The notes beneath the pieces are model-generated. The model was not told the DNA's origin and made no database searches. It saw only the letters and a program-made list of their open reading frames with translations. Below, one piece after another: positions 46,580 through 59,549 of a stretch of 64,000 nucleotides of DNA. The position numbers and the translations under genes were made by a program. Position 1 is the stretch's first letter; the number at the start of each line of letters is the position of its first letter. This DNA is from Anodontia alba (lineage: Eukaryota > Mollusca > Bivalvia > Lucinida > Lucinidae), in NCBI GenBank assembly GCA_964016985.1, contig OZ024827.1, positions 80,303,835 through 80,367,834 of the forward strand, in the 5' to 3' direction.

Positions 46580-47059
46580 CCCTTGCCATGCTGAATAAAT
46601 TAAAATGCCAAGCCCACTTCTAATTGTGAACCAATCAGATAACTAAATCCAGATTGCTGATGTAAATTCAAATACTGAATGACAAACAGTGCAGTGCCAG
46701 ATCAGTTGGCTCCAGAAGCCAGCTGATCTGAATCTCATCACGAAAACATGCCTAATAATGCTGACCCCTTATACCCCACTTATATAGTAAACCTGGGGTT
46801 TACAGGGGTATTTACTATTTTTCTTATTTCTGCTCAAAAACATAGATTGTGGGTACCCGTTAGAACCGCCTCGCTGCGGCGGTTCTAACGAGTACCCACA
46901 ATCTATGTTTTTGAGCAGAAATATGAAAAATATCTGAATTTGTATCTGCAAATATTTTTCATTTTTGGGTGGTAAAATTTTCAGTATATTTGAATAGGCT
47001 TGCTTTCATAATGACATTGTTTTCAAAGACGGCATATTCAGGTTTCAGCAGAAGCAGGG
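46580..47059. mobile_element. piggyBac-type MITE split by another MITE
   Basis: 'cccttgccatgctgaataaa' on the left and 'gcaggg' before TTAA on the right (TTAA 46576-46579, 47060-47063). It is interrupted at 46736-47013 by an ACGAAAACAYGCC MITE. Confidence 0.75.
46736..47013. mobile_element. ACGAAAACAYGCC MITE, nested
   Basis: Begins 'catcacgaaaacatgcctaa' and ends 'aataggcttgctttcataatg'. The central hairpin is 'ttagaaccgcctcgctgcgg' facing 'cggttctaacgagtaccc'. Confidence 0.85.
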
Positions 47060-47110
47060 TTAACTGAATTTCGCTATGTTCTTTGAACGAACTAGCACTT
47101 TTCATTTTTA

Positions 47111-47392
47111 CTAACGCGAGTTAGCCCTAGGCCTGGGCGGATGAACTACCGATGGAGGGGCAGGCTCGTGTCCGGCGGTCGGATGGGCACCAGCAAGTAT
47201 AGATTCGTAGGAAGGTGGGGGAGGCATCACGTCACTGGGAGGAGATGCAATGGCATACGTTGACTGTAGAGGAGTGGTGTACGGTGGCGGCTGCGGATTC
47301 CGCGACATGGAAACCTCAGTTTGGTAGGGATGTTCTATCGTCACACTCACGGTTTTAGGCGGGGTTGTTGGTGAAACTGAACCCGGATTATT
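47111..47392 (-). CDS. last coding exon: proline-rich PPxY tail
   Basis: Acceptor 'cttttcag' precedes AATAATCCG; the exon encodes 93 residues and ends at TAG (47113-47111). The sequence is rich in P, S and T with NPQPPPYTTP and MPPPPSYESIL. Unlike its surroundings it is GC-richer and free of repeats, as expected for coding DNA. Confidence 0.8.
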   Translation of the reverse strand, partial: NNPGSVSPTTPPKTVSVTIEHPYQTEVSMSRNPQPPPYTTPLQSTYAIASPPSDVMPPPPSYESILAGAHPTAGHEPAPPSVVHPPRPRANSR

Positions 47393-50300
47393 CTGAAAAG
47401 TAAGGAAATGAATATCTAATCAAACAAAAGAGAGGCTAAATTCATAGGTGAAGAGCAAAATATCCTGATCAAGCTTGACGCAAATACTGATATGGTCCTA
47501 TACACAGACCGCATCACGAAAACATGCCTTTGTAATTTTGACCCCGCTTAAACCCCACTTTTATATATGAATTAAAACTAGGGTTTACAGGGGTATACAC
47601 TATTTTTCTTGTTTTCTGCTCAAAAACAGATTGTGGATACTCGTTAGAATCGCCTCAGCGAGGCGGTTCTAACGAATACCCGCTATCTAGAACCGCCTCG
47701 GTGAGGCGGTTCTAACGAGTACCCACAATCTATGTTTTGAGCAGAAAAATGAAAAATATCTGTATTTCTTATCTGAAAATTTTCATTTTTTTTTTTTTTT
47801 TTTTTTTTTTGTGGTGAAATTTTCAATATACTTGAATAGGCGTGTTTTCGTAATAGCATACGCGTTAAACTTTTTTTTCCTTGTTTGAGGTGCGTTATTT
47901 TACTGATAGAAAAGGGGAAATGATACATTTTCAATAGAGACAATACTTGGAAAAGGCAGAGATTCGTTTTGCCAAAATATTACCCGTAGAATTATTCATT
48001 CAAGCTAGTGCCCAAACAGTTGGTACGAAAAGCTTAAAAAAAAGCCGCAACTTGAGAGAACGTACCTTCTGACTTATGGACCCAACAAAGACTCAGATCA
48101 GCCTGCGCATACGCGCAGTCTGATCAGTCTTTGTTTTCCGCAGGAAGAAACTTTGCATCACTGTCTAGTCAAAATGCGTCCAGTGAAGATTCTGATCAAA
48201 CTCGTGGATGCGCAGGCTGATCTGAATCTCCGAAGGGCACAAATGTCTGAATTTACCTTTACTGACGTTGAGGCTTAACTTAGTATTATAAGGTATGTAT
48301 TTTACTAATAGGGTCAATTAATACCTCAAGGTTTCACGTGCCAGTGTCCCTAGTGTGCACCCAGCAGGCACACAACATCAAAATGACGTCGTATCAACGT
48401 CGATGGGACGTGATCACGTCGCATCGACGTTGATACGACGTCATTTTAACGTTGTGTGCCCACTGGGCAGGAGTCACGAGACTGGTTACCGGTTCTTATA
48501 CAAGTGTATTATCTTCTCTAGACTGCTCCACATGACCTCGCACGGTCGAACTGTGGAGCAGTCAATAATCTTCTCCTGACTTTGCTTTATGCGCATACGT
48601 TTTCAGCAATATGATCTTCCGTGAAATATTTAGAAACGATCACACATCTGAAAGGAAATATCATTGATGGAAATGTCGTTTTAAGCAGTTTTTACTGAGC
48701 GCCTGGCAGTGTTTTCACCTAGTAAAGTGCAGCTCTTCACCTGGACACAACAGTTGGCCCCAACAGTTACCCAGATTACTAAAGAAGAGAGTGCCGAGGT
48801 AAAACAATTTCTTTTTCTCAGAAAATCATATTCCTTTAGTTCGGTGACCCCTTGCTGCAGCCCGTCTTTGCGTATGTCGCTTGAAAAAAAGGATAAACGA
48901 AAACACTTTGGTTTATTCGTCACAAGTTCACCTATCGATATTGACAGACAGATGTTATCAACATTTGAGCCAAAACGTGACAAACCCAACAAAATTACTG
49001 TGTGCCTAGCGAAGCCGACTCAAATTAGCCTTGGCATCATCCTATGCTGACCAGTCTTCGCTGTCCGCGTGAAGAAACCGTGCATCCTGAGATACCCATT
49101 GAGCGCATGAAGCGAAAACTCTGATGGCCGGATTCCCAGGCTGATCTGAATCTTCGCTGGGCGCACTGTTATTTTGTTGGTTTTGCCATATGGCTCATTT
49201 CATCACTGTACCCTAAAATACCCACTGAGCACATAAACTGCGAAATCATATATTAGAACCTTACCCTCTCATCCCTACAGACCAATACAGCTACCTTTGA
49301 AAACAGTGTAGATCCTGACAAGACGGAACCGTCTCATCAGGATCTACACTGTTTGTAATTCTGTTATTGATGTTTGACTGAAATCCCTATTTGCGTCAAG
49401 CATCAGGAAAACACTCCTATATAATTTTGATCCCCTTAAACCCCACTTTTATCTAGTAAAACTGGGGTTTACAGGGGTATACATTATTTTCTTATTTCTG
49501 CTCAAAACATAGATTGTTGGTACTCGTTAGAACAGCCTCGTCGAGGCGGTTCTAACAAGTACTTACAATCTATTTTTGAGCAGAAATATGAAAAATATCA
49601 GATTTTTTTATCTGAAAAATTTCATATTTTTGTGGTAAAATTTTCAGTATATTTGAATAGGCATGTTTTCGTAATGGAAGATGATGTAAAAGTCCATTTC
49701 AGAAACTCGCGGATTAAAGGGCTAAATTACCTTAATTCTTCCCGATTCTCCTGACGTATGTATACAGTAAAAGAATGACAGGGCATGAAACACGACAATA
49801 CAGATCGCCATAGCTTTATTGACATCTTGGTGTTCCTGATAGACACATGACTCCATGTCACTGCAGACGCCAATGACGCCCGTTGCAATCGTTGCCGCAA
49901 AACTCCATATGATTAGAATTGACGCCCAAAAATGGTAACAGGCCAACTGCAACAAAGGTATTAATGGCGTACAGTCAATATTCGGGCGACATCTTCCCCT
50001 CTACACTAGATATACTAAAATTTGAACTAGTTCGTTTGACTACCATAGTACCAGATAAGGACCATTTTTCGACCAAAAAGTATTGATATTATATATCCAG
50101 TAAACATTCTTTATAAATCTATAGCGGGTCGTTATCGGCCCGTCAGAGTAGCTGATGGGCCGATAACGTCCCGCTATAGATTTATAAAGAATGCTAGCTG
50201 GGTAATATACCACGAAAAAAAAAAAAACGAAAACACTATGTTGTTATTCATCAGGAATGCCTCAACATATTCAGTCACAAGCCTTACGTGATATCTCCTT

Positions 50301-53300
50301 AATAGGAACTTCGATTTTAAATGGAAACGAAATAATTTAATGCCACTTGTAATATGCCTACCAAACGAGTGAATGCGTAACCATCGGCTAAGAACGTGAA
50401 ACACTTAGAGCGACATCCGGTCAGGAATTCGATGACTCAAAACGGTATACAAACTTTGCATTTTTCTGTGTTTCATGAGCGATATAAATGTTTTGGGGAA
50501 ATTATTTAAAAAAGAAAAAAAAAGGGAACTACATTCAACAGCCCATTGATATCGGCTTTGTATAGTAAACGTCAGACCACCTACTTCACGCACATTGGCT
50601 GAATTATTTTTTGCGTGTTGAAGGTGTACCGAAAGCCATAGAAAATACGTGAAAATTCGCAGTGTTTATTGTCCTTTATTTAACCCTTAAAGCGCCAAGA
50701 AAATCTGCATCTGAAAATGTCGTCTGCTTATGTCGTCTGCTGCATCTTCTTGCAAACTTTTCAAACTTACATTTTGCATATAGGCAAACAGTGTGGACCC
50801 AGATCAGACTGCTCCTAAAGGAGCAGTCTGATCTGGGTCCACACTGTTTGCAACAATGACTTTTAAAGTAACCGGCAGAAGACAAAGCAGACGACAATTC
50901 TTGTGATTGGCGCTTTAAGGGTTAATTTTGCGCTTTGCTATCATCACGCACACACGATAGACATATATGGTTATTTGTGTTATGGATATTTTGGCTGTCA
51001 AAGCAGCGTTGTCGAGCAATCGCAAAGGGAATAGGCGATCGGTACATGGAGTGAAAAATATGACTTAATACGACCTTTCTACACAAATGTACATCATACC
51101 TTAAATTGAAGCCCTATATGTGTGCTTTCAGATGAGGTATGATGTAGGTTTCTGGGGTGGTGCAGATGCCTGAAAAAGGCACCTTATGTACAGTACCCAG
51201 AATTCTATATTGCTATTTTATACCTGAGCTTTGAAGCCATCTGTTACAATAATGTCATTTATTTCTCTTACATGGAGTTATATAAAAGTATACAAACATA
51301 ATTTCTACCATTCTGATGAAATTTAAAACAATAAAACAAAGACTACATATGCCGTTGCACGGGAAAAGGTACCGTTTTTACATAAAAAGTGCATTTTTCA
51401 TCAGTGCAGTATAAAGTTTGTTACCATTTAATTGTATTGAAGACAGTTTCTACATGTTAAATATCAAACAATTAACCTTTTATTATTTGGTAATTAATTA
51501 GGCATGTTGTGGGTATCAATGGTATAATGCCCTAAAAAAGGTACCTTATGCACAGAATCCAAAATATCCACTGCACAAACATTACAGTTAGTTTTAGATC
51601 ATAATATGAATCCTGACCATCTAAATAGGACACTTGATTAGTGAGTTAGCAAATACAACTAAATTTACTTAAAACTATCAAAATAAAAGGATCAAACCAA
51701 TGAAATATGTGAAATAAGATAAGTTACTGCCAGGAAAAAAGGTGCCTTTTCAGATATCATATAGATGTTTTTAGTAAGAATGTCATATGTATCCAATAAT
51801 TAAGCTATCATAATAAACCAGTTTCAATTGAAGAGGTTTAACTTCTTTCATTGAAAGAAAATAAAAACAACAAAAAGAACAATGATACAAAAGACATCTA
51901 TTAGTGGTCTAAAATAGCTTTTTCTAACAGGTTGTGAGCTGACATTTGCAACATGTGTATACCCAGTCACTTGCAACCGCATGCCATCTTTCAAATGGGC
52001 CGCTCTGTAAATCCTGCATCAATATGTTCTAAAATTAACCTTTTGTAACCTGCAATATTCTTTTAGCCATCGTTCACCTTATATGATGTGTGAAAGGCGG
52101 TTATGGCATTTGTCTTTTCCTTCACAAGGGCATATAATGGTGCACGTTAGTTCATCTGACTGACATAAGCAAAATTAAGTTCGCTTGATGAAATAATATC
52201 TTCAATAAAAAAAAAACTTCTTCAGATACTTCAATATCTTCAACCAGCATCTTATTCAGTTCATTTTGGCATTTGTCATCACTTTGGCAAGGACAAATTT
52301 CAGTACACGGTAAACTATTAGTTCCTGATACACACTTGCTGGCGCAGATGTTACAACCTCTGCAAGAACAAACGAGTTCTCTCAGTACCTCAGCACTGAC
52401 TGAACCATCACAAAAAAAAATAAATAAAATAAAATGGTATCGTTTTCTACCTTCCATCCATGACCAACTGGAGAGGGAATGTTTGGCACAGACTGATGGG
52501 CATGTATCCACATTTAAGCTAGCCAAGATGCTCCGAGAAGATGTTGTTCAAAATTAGCTTCTGAAGGGGGCAGTTTTGAAAGTGCTGTTTCTATTGTAGT
52601 AGTTAATCTGAAACGCAGATCATTTAGACTACTATGATATTTTCCTGCTTTGTGTGTTGGTCATATCCCGGGGTCATATAGACTTGCAATTAACTTTCGT
52701 CCAGCACGGAGAGCTCCCTATTCATCACTGCCATACAACTCTGAGAGATCTGTAAACTTATCTATTCCTATTTCTTGAATCATTTTCAACACTGGCTTCT
52801 TTCCTATTCCAAACAATGCTGAGGTAGAATCACAACCTGTAAGGGCATGTATCCCAGGAAGACCAAACAGAACAACAGCCCTAGAAACTTGGAAATATTG
52901 TGAATGAGAATAAAACGTCTCTGATCAGCTGTCTTTGTGACTCTTCCTGTCTCAATCCAAAATCCTGAAACATGTTTCATTTGGGGAAAATAATATAAAT
53001 CCAGCACAACAACATCTGTATCTGGTGTTTTGATGACTATTCTACCATCATGACCCACGCATTTCGAGTCTGCATCCACTGCATGCAAGTTCATTCGTGT
53101 CTCGGCCTCTTCACGTGTGGATGCTAAGGATTCTGACGGTCTTTCCTTCTGAAGATAGACATACAACAGTTTTATCATCCACAAAACCACCTACTATCAC
53201 CAGCTTTCTCTCATGGCGGGATTGTAGGGCTTATGATTCACATGCTCCTTCTTTGATATACTGAGAGATGAACTGGTTGAATGCTGCCTTATTTTCAGGT

Positions 53301-56300
53301 AAAGCCATATTTCTTTTTCCAAGGCGGTGTTGATCTTCCTGCTATCACTTGATACTGTCTTCCCGTTGGACCTGCACTTTCACGTCTTTCCTCTCCTGCA
53401 GATTTTACAGAGTCTTTATTGTCATATCTATCAAACATATCAACAACACTGTCCGCATCTCTGAAGCAGTGAAGAAGTGTATCCATGTAAACATTTGCTA
53501 GTTGCTGAAATGAGGCCTGATATCACCTGGCATCATTTGCAAAATGGCCATTGCATCACGTATATAGATAGTGGATGTTCCTACATGTGTAGCAATTCAG
53601 CCTTTGTGATTTTCCTCATAGAACCATCTTTGTGGAAAAGGGAAGTTAGAACAGATGTGACAGGCTGTGTGGGCTCACTCTTTATCGAAACTACCTCTCT
53701 GGTCTTTGATAGTGTAAGAAATCTTCAAAAAACAAGTTCCGAGCTTATTGTCATACCACTTGCCTTTCCCTGTATGATGACTGGTGTTTTCTTCTTCACA
53801 TCAGAGAATGTATTCAGACCGGATCTTGTAATAGCAGCCTAGAAACTTGTTTTCCCTTTTGTTGATAGTGTTTCTTTCACAAAAGCACCAAACTTCTTTT
53901 CTCCAGTTTTGATTGCTGATAGAAGAGATTCTTGTGGAGCATGTAGTCCTGATGAAATGTTCAGCAAAATTCCTTCTGGGTGTGAATTAGCATCAAACGG
54001 GTAAGCAGTGTTGCAAACTTCATTACTGCTTATGAAGAGTCACAATAAAACCGAGACTCCCATTTTCTAATCCATAGTGTATTCTTTGTTTCCAAAGGCA
54101 ATCTTTTTGACATTTATTTTACTAAACTGCAGCTGGTGTTAGTGCCATGTGGCGGCAGTAGAACGTCTCCCCGTACATCACACGTACATAACCACAGTGC
54201 AGATTGTATTTCATTTCCTTTGGGATCATTTGGCTTATTGTGGTATATTTGAAAAATGGAGTTCTGCTCATTTTATATGCTAGAGGGCATAAACAGTGTT
54301 GCAAACTTCATTACTGCTTATGAAGAGTCTCAATAATACTCAGAATCCCATGTTCTAATTCGTAGTGTGTTCTTTGTTTCTAAAGGCAATCTTTTTGACG
54401 TTTATTTTGGACATGCTTTTAATCTCTTTTAATGGCGGCTGGTTGTGCCTGCTGATGTTTTTCCATGTGTTTTACAGTTTGTCCTTTTCTAATCCGTATA
54501 TGGGATGCATAATTTCCAAGGATATGGTGTGTCACAGACCATCGTACCAGAGCAGGCTGCTTTCATATCAGGCCTGTGATACCACTGTCACCCATGGAAT
54601 CGCTGATAACAGTTGTTTCTGTCCCCATGTCACTCCATATGCCATTGTATTTGCCTGGAGAACGTCAAACAGAGAAGTTCCCTTTCCTAAATGCCTCTTG
54701 AATATAGTCGGGATGCTACAACATATCTAAGAGGTATAGTGGGGTCCATCGGGAATAGTTATTCCTGTTGGCCACAAAAATATGGCAACATCTTGGCAGT
54801 AGTATGAAGACTGATATTCCATAACCCATCTCGTTCTGCACTATTTGTTAGCAGGAGAACTCTGCAGCTTCCAGGAACATACACTAGTATTTGAAGGTTG
54901 GTGAAACAGCATCCCTATTCATTAAACTTTCCGAACAATGGTGCTAGATGTTGACTGAGTGACTTATCTAAATCATGTGCTGTCCTCTGTCTGGTTTGCA
55001 CATCTGACTGCAAAGCCTCATATGTATCATTCAGTTGTTGCCAGAAACTTTCAGGGATTTCCACTTCAACACATCCTTTTGATATTTGCATTTGGTACCA
55101 ATCAAAAAATACTGCTAGCCAAAGTTGAAACATGAAATTGCCAGATCAGAAGATGGGATATATGTGCCTGACAGAATCATTCATATCAGTGATGGCGGAC
55201 AGTTGATACACGAGGGGGATGGCAACGTTGACATTAATGCCGAAACAACTGACGGGAAAAACACGTTTCATTCTGTGGCTAGAGTGTTTCTTCAAAATAA
55301 ATGAACAAACTTGCCCGGTGGTTTGCTCTACCGACCGTTCTAAGGCGGTGGTCCCGGTGTTAGTCTTACTCTTTGTTGCTTTGTGGTTTATTCTTCGAGG
55401 CGAGTTTTTGTATGTCTTACCGTGTGTCATTTAGTTCTTGTGTTTTTCAGCCCTTTTAGTATTGCGATTACCTCGCTTGGGGAAGAGAGAGCTAATCTTA
55501 GTGCTTTTTGTACGTTTGTTCGGTTTGTGCTTGTTTAGATCTGTCGGTTTCCTCTTCCTCTTGGGGTCTGGGAAGGGCTGCGGTTTGTGATTATGGCACT
55601 CCCTGGACTTTTCTCTTACCTTTTTTTTTCAGATAGTGTTATATTCCTGTCTCTGAAATTAACTGAAACAGAATGTGTCAAATTAACAAAGTCATTGCCT
55701 TTTGAGACACCGAAACAGCGTCCAGAGCCAAATCGAAAAAGAAATGCAAATTAGATTGTTGACATTCTCAAGAGTTTCTGCTGCTGCTTAAGTGATAAAT
55801 GGATGTAATTCTCTGTTAAAAAACAAGAGTGTATACTTTTACCATTTGATTTCGAATACATTTTCAAATACTACACTGAAAGATAAAATTCTGCACGACT
55901 TCAACAACATTATTTTCTAATGCATGTAATTAAAAATATATTTGTTTTAATTAAATATATAATTTAATCAAGTTTTTTATTAAACATGGTAAATATGTCA
56001 TAAACTACACTTTAAACAGCTTGTTATTATGCATTAGCTTCATTATTAGTGAAAATGGCATGGAAAATTTTGTAGGGTAGAAATTACCAAATTTGGTAAT
56101 ATGACTCACAGTGGCCTACTTCTGAGTTATTTCTATGGTAACTGCACCACCTGGGAAGCCTACATCATGTCTCATTCAACTCTAGAGACATCAAGCTTTA
56201 AAACGATATATAACAACCTTTTGTGTAGAAACCTCGCATTAAACTCAAAATTCTGATGACTTTTAGCTTCTATGCCGATCACCTAGAAGGGTCAAAAATC

Positions 56301-57739
56301 AGTGGTAACAAAACTTACAGCTCTAAAGGGTGACCACCCATTTTCGATCCTTCCCGTGGCGATTTCTCGACAATGCTGCATTTACAACGCGTACAGTAAA
56401 CAGGTATATACTGACAGATACATACACTCAAGCGATAAATTAATCTGTACAGCTGATGTCTAGATATAAAAGAGCCCTGACTCTAAAATACGTGTCGCGT
56501 GCTTTTTAAACGGCTTGTAATTTATGGAATTTCGATAAACATTTTTGTTTGCGAAAATCACTTGACTTATTGTATTTGGCCTTCATACATTCTTACTGAG
56601 TGTAGTCCGTCAACATATGTTTTAAATTTGTGGCTATGACAAAATTTGTAGTGAACTCCCTCACCATGCATTTTAAAGACTTGCATAAGTATAAAATTGT
56701 ACTGTAATCGAAATAATCTGACAGAAAAAAAAAAAAACATAAGCACGAACGCCCGAATGCTATCTGGTAAAATTTAAAATGTGTCATCCAAAATGATTTT
56801 GTAAAATTTTCAAACCAAGCGTTCTCTAACAAGTTTATCGTAGCGGCCAAATTGGATCAGAAATCGGACATTTTTGTTTTCAATCCATTTTTATGAACCT
56901 TTTAATACACGACATTGAAAAAATAGGTAGAAAGTGTATTTGTAATACAATTTGGATGTGAAATTGTAATTGGTTTCAGGCAGTAAACCGGGGTATGCTC
57001 GCTTGAATGCAGAAAACAGTCTCAATGTCATTTTTTTTTTTTTTTTTTTTTTTTTGCTTCATAGTTGCATATGCACATGGGAAAATAAGCATTAAAGTTC
57101 CTATACTGAACATTGTTTCCTTTCTTTTCTATGACGTTAAACTGAATACACAAGATTGTTTTTACTTGGAATTTGTTAAGTAATATGAATTTAGTAGGTC
57201 CTACCTAAATCCATGCGTCCAAATTATCATCACATGCTTCATTGGTGGGTTGGCCAGATCTAAATGAATTATTTCAGATCTAAATGAATCTGGTTTCAGA
57301 CCACGCTTGACTTCTGAATACACTGCATGAATTGCGATATAACGTCCAATTCAACAATATTTCAGTAGTTCAGAGATATTGCCTCCAAATTTGTGGGACT
57401 TTCACCCGAACCGATCACATGAATTAGGGTCCTGCTTATTTACTGGCAGCTCTGCCATGGTGGCTTTAGGCAGCCCATCTATTTCGCGGGTCCCGATGGG
57501 CGGGGGCCATGCTTTCCGAATATCGAAAACTAGTCTATGCCGGTGACAGGCACAACGACAATACTTACCTGAAATCCATTTCATTGCTTCAGGATTTTTC
57601 CAAAAGATTTTTAACCGTTTGTGCTTTTTTTTTTTTTTTTTTTTTTTTTTCGAGTCTAAACGTTATGAAAAGCAGAAAAAAAAAAACATAAAGTAACAAC
57701 AATTTACAAACCAGTCGAACAAACACATTATTGTGTCGT

Positions 57740-57773
<34 letters not shown>

Positions 57774-59465
57774 TTGTTTGATTTTGTGTTTGTTTGTTGT
57801 TTTTTTTTTTTTGTTTTTTTTTCAGATTATGACGTGAAAGGAGCGTAAAGCCTATGTGTACTCTAAAAATCTACATCAAAGTGTACCTTATGCACAAAAC
57901 GAATCATGCTTAGCTTGTTAACAGACGGAGAATGGGTAGAAATAAAATTCGAAGTGGAGACAAATTCAAAATGGACGCAATCGCAAATTTTGTAGGCTGA
58001 CGTCATAAGTCTCGTGATTCAACCCCTTGCAGTTGGAATACTTGGTGTTATTGGCTGTTTTGTTGCTATTATCGGCACGGCCGCCGTGTCAATAGTCTCT
58101 TCCAAAACTAGGAAACGCTTATTGTTTTTCAGTATAAGCACCAAACCACCCAAGCGTTTGTTGGACTATCACATTTTTGGTTACACACATCACTGGTCGC
58201 ATAGATAGTATATAGTAGTGCCTCGGAACGCCGAACCGCTCCGTGGTTTGGGTCCCGTTGGACGCACTTATCAACTGGGCCTCCGTAGAAACATGCAAGT
58301 TTTCGCGAAAAGCAATGTATACCTATCTGCTATACAGTTGTTTTATATACAGGAATGTCCAAACTGTCTTCCATTATCAAAATGAATATCTCGATTTATA
58401 CCTGATGGAATTTGTTCAAATAAAGCGCAGAGTACGCAGAAAATCAAGCTCTTTCTGGTGGCGCTATTCTGCAATCTGGTCTGATTCTCGACAACATTCG
58501 GAGAATGTTTTCCATCAAAAATTATGTACATTGTCCCGGTAGCCCAGATTGACAGCAAAAACATTCTTCGAATGTTCTCGAGAATTAGACCCGATCGCAG
58601 AATAGCGCTAACACCACCTGAAAGAGTTTGATTTTTCCGCGTACTCTGCGCTTTATTTGAACAAATTCCATTTGGTATGAATAGAGATATTCTAATAAAT
58701 TTCTAACTTATGTGGAGCTAAAAATAGTAACAAACTCCATGTACCTAGTCATTTTGTCACGTGGATTCCCCATTCTTACAGTGCATTTTGTAACACTTCA
58801 CTGACTCAAGTTTACCGTGGCTGATTTGAACTCGTTTTGACTCCCTAGTATGTTGAGTGTACTCAATAGAATCGCCTCGATGAGGCGATTCTAATGCGGA
58901 CACATAACATATATTTACATGATAAATAAAAAAAAATCTCTAAAAATATCACTAAATGTTTGTTTCTTCAGCTGTCAGAATAATTTCGAACCAGCTAGAG
59001 TAAAAGAGCCATTGAAATTTTACTGTAGATTTATGGTATATTTAACAAAAAAAAAAAAAATGTAAAAACAACTTACCGCTCCGTGTAACTCGTGGTCTGA
59101 ACTTCGTTTACGGAACACATTACTTGAGAGCAATACGCAGAAGAAATGCTGAAAAGTAGAAAAGAAATTAGCTGTAACATATGCCCAGTTATTCAAAGAA
59201 TCGTTAGCTTAACGATATCGAAAATGGTCAAAACGTTAACTGTTCTTGTAAATACAATATCTTATTCACAGGTATTTTTGTTATATTTATTGATCAAATT
59301 TTTAACGATACGTTAGCTAAAACTCTGGCCCCATGGCTATGAGTTAAGTTAAAATGTAACAAAGGTAAAGTACTCCTCCTTGACTAGTTTACTATTTTTT
59401 CTGCATGTATCATCTCCCTTACCCACCAGAAACCCAAATCAGACGGAAAGATATTGTGGGGGATA

Positions 59466-59549
<84 letters not shown>

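Larger units (their letters stand above)
47393..49730 (-). other. intron of the four-TM gene (2.3 kb) with MITEs
   Basis: Contains ACGAAAACAYGCC MITEs at 47512-47854 (hairpin core duplicated) and 49401-49676, a GC-rich repeat (48050-48275), an AACGTC palindrome (48360-48467), a second GC-rich repeat (49005-49205) and an 'agatcctgacaagacgg' hairpin (49300-49357). The frames at 48681-49050 on both strands have no features. Confidence 0.7.
49947..59076 (-). other. intron of the four-TM gene (9.1 kb)
   Basis: Holds a CCCAGC palindrome (50097-50202), a piggyBac-type MITE (50684-50921), the decayed multi-copy gene (52152-55133), a ~305 bp repeat (55314-55632), several long T runs (57030-57055, 57627-57650, 57740-57772), a large inverted repeat (58378-58693) and a P4 hairpin (58848-58914). 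I recognise nothing in 50926-52150 or in 55640-57700. Confidence 0.7.

Noticed and set aside
48681..49050. Opposed frames of 103 and 113 residues
   Set aside because: They overlap on opposite strands inside an intron, have no recognisable domain and run into a GC-rich dispersed repeat.
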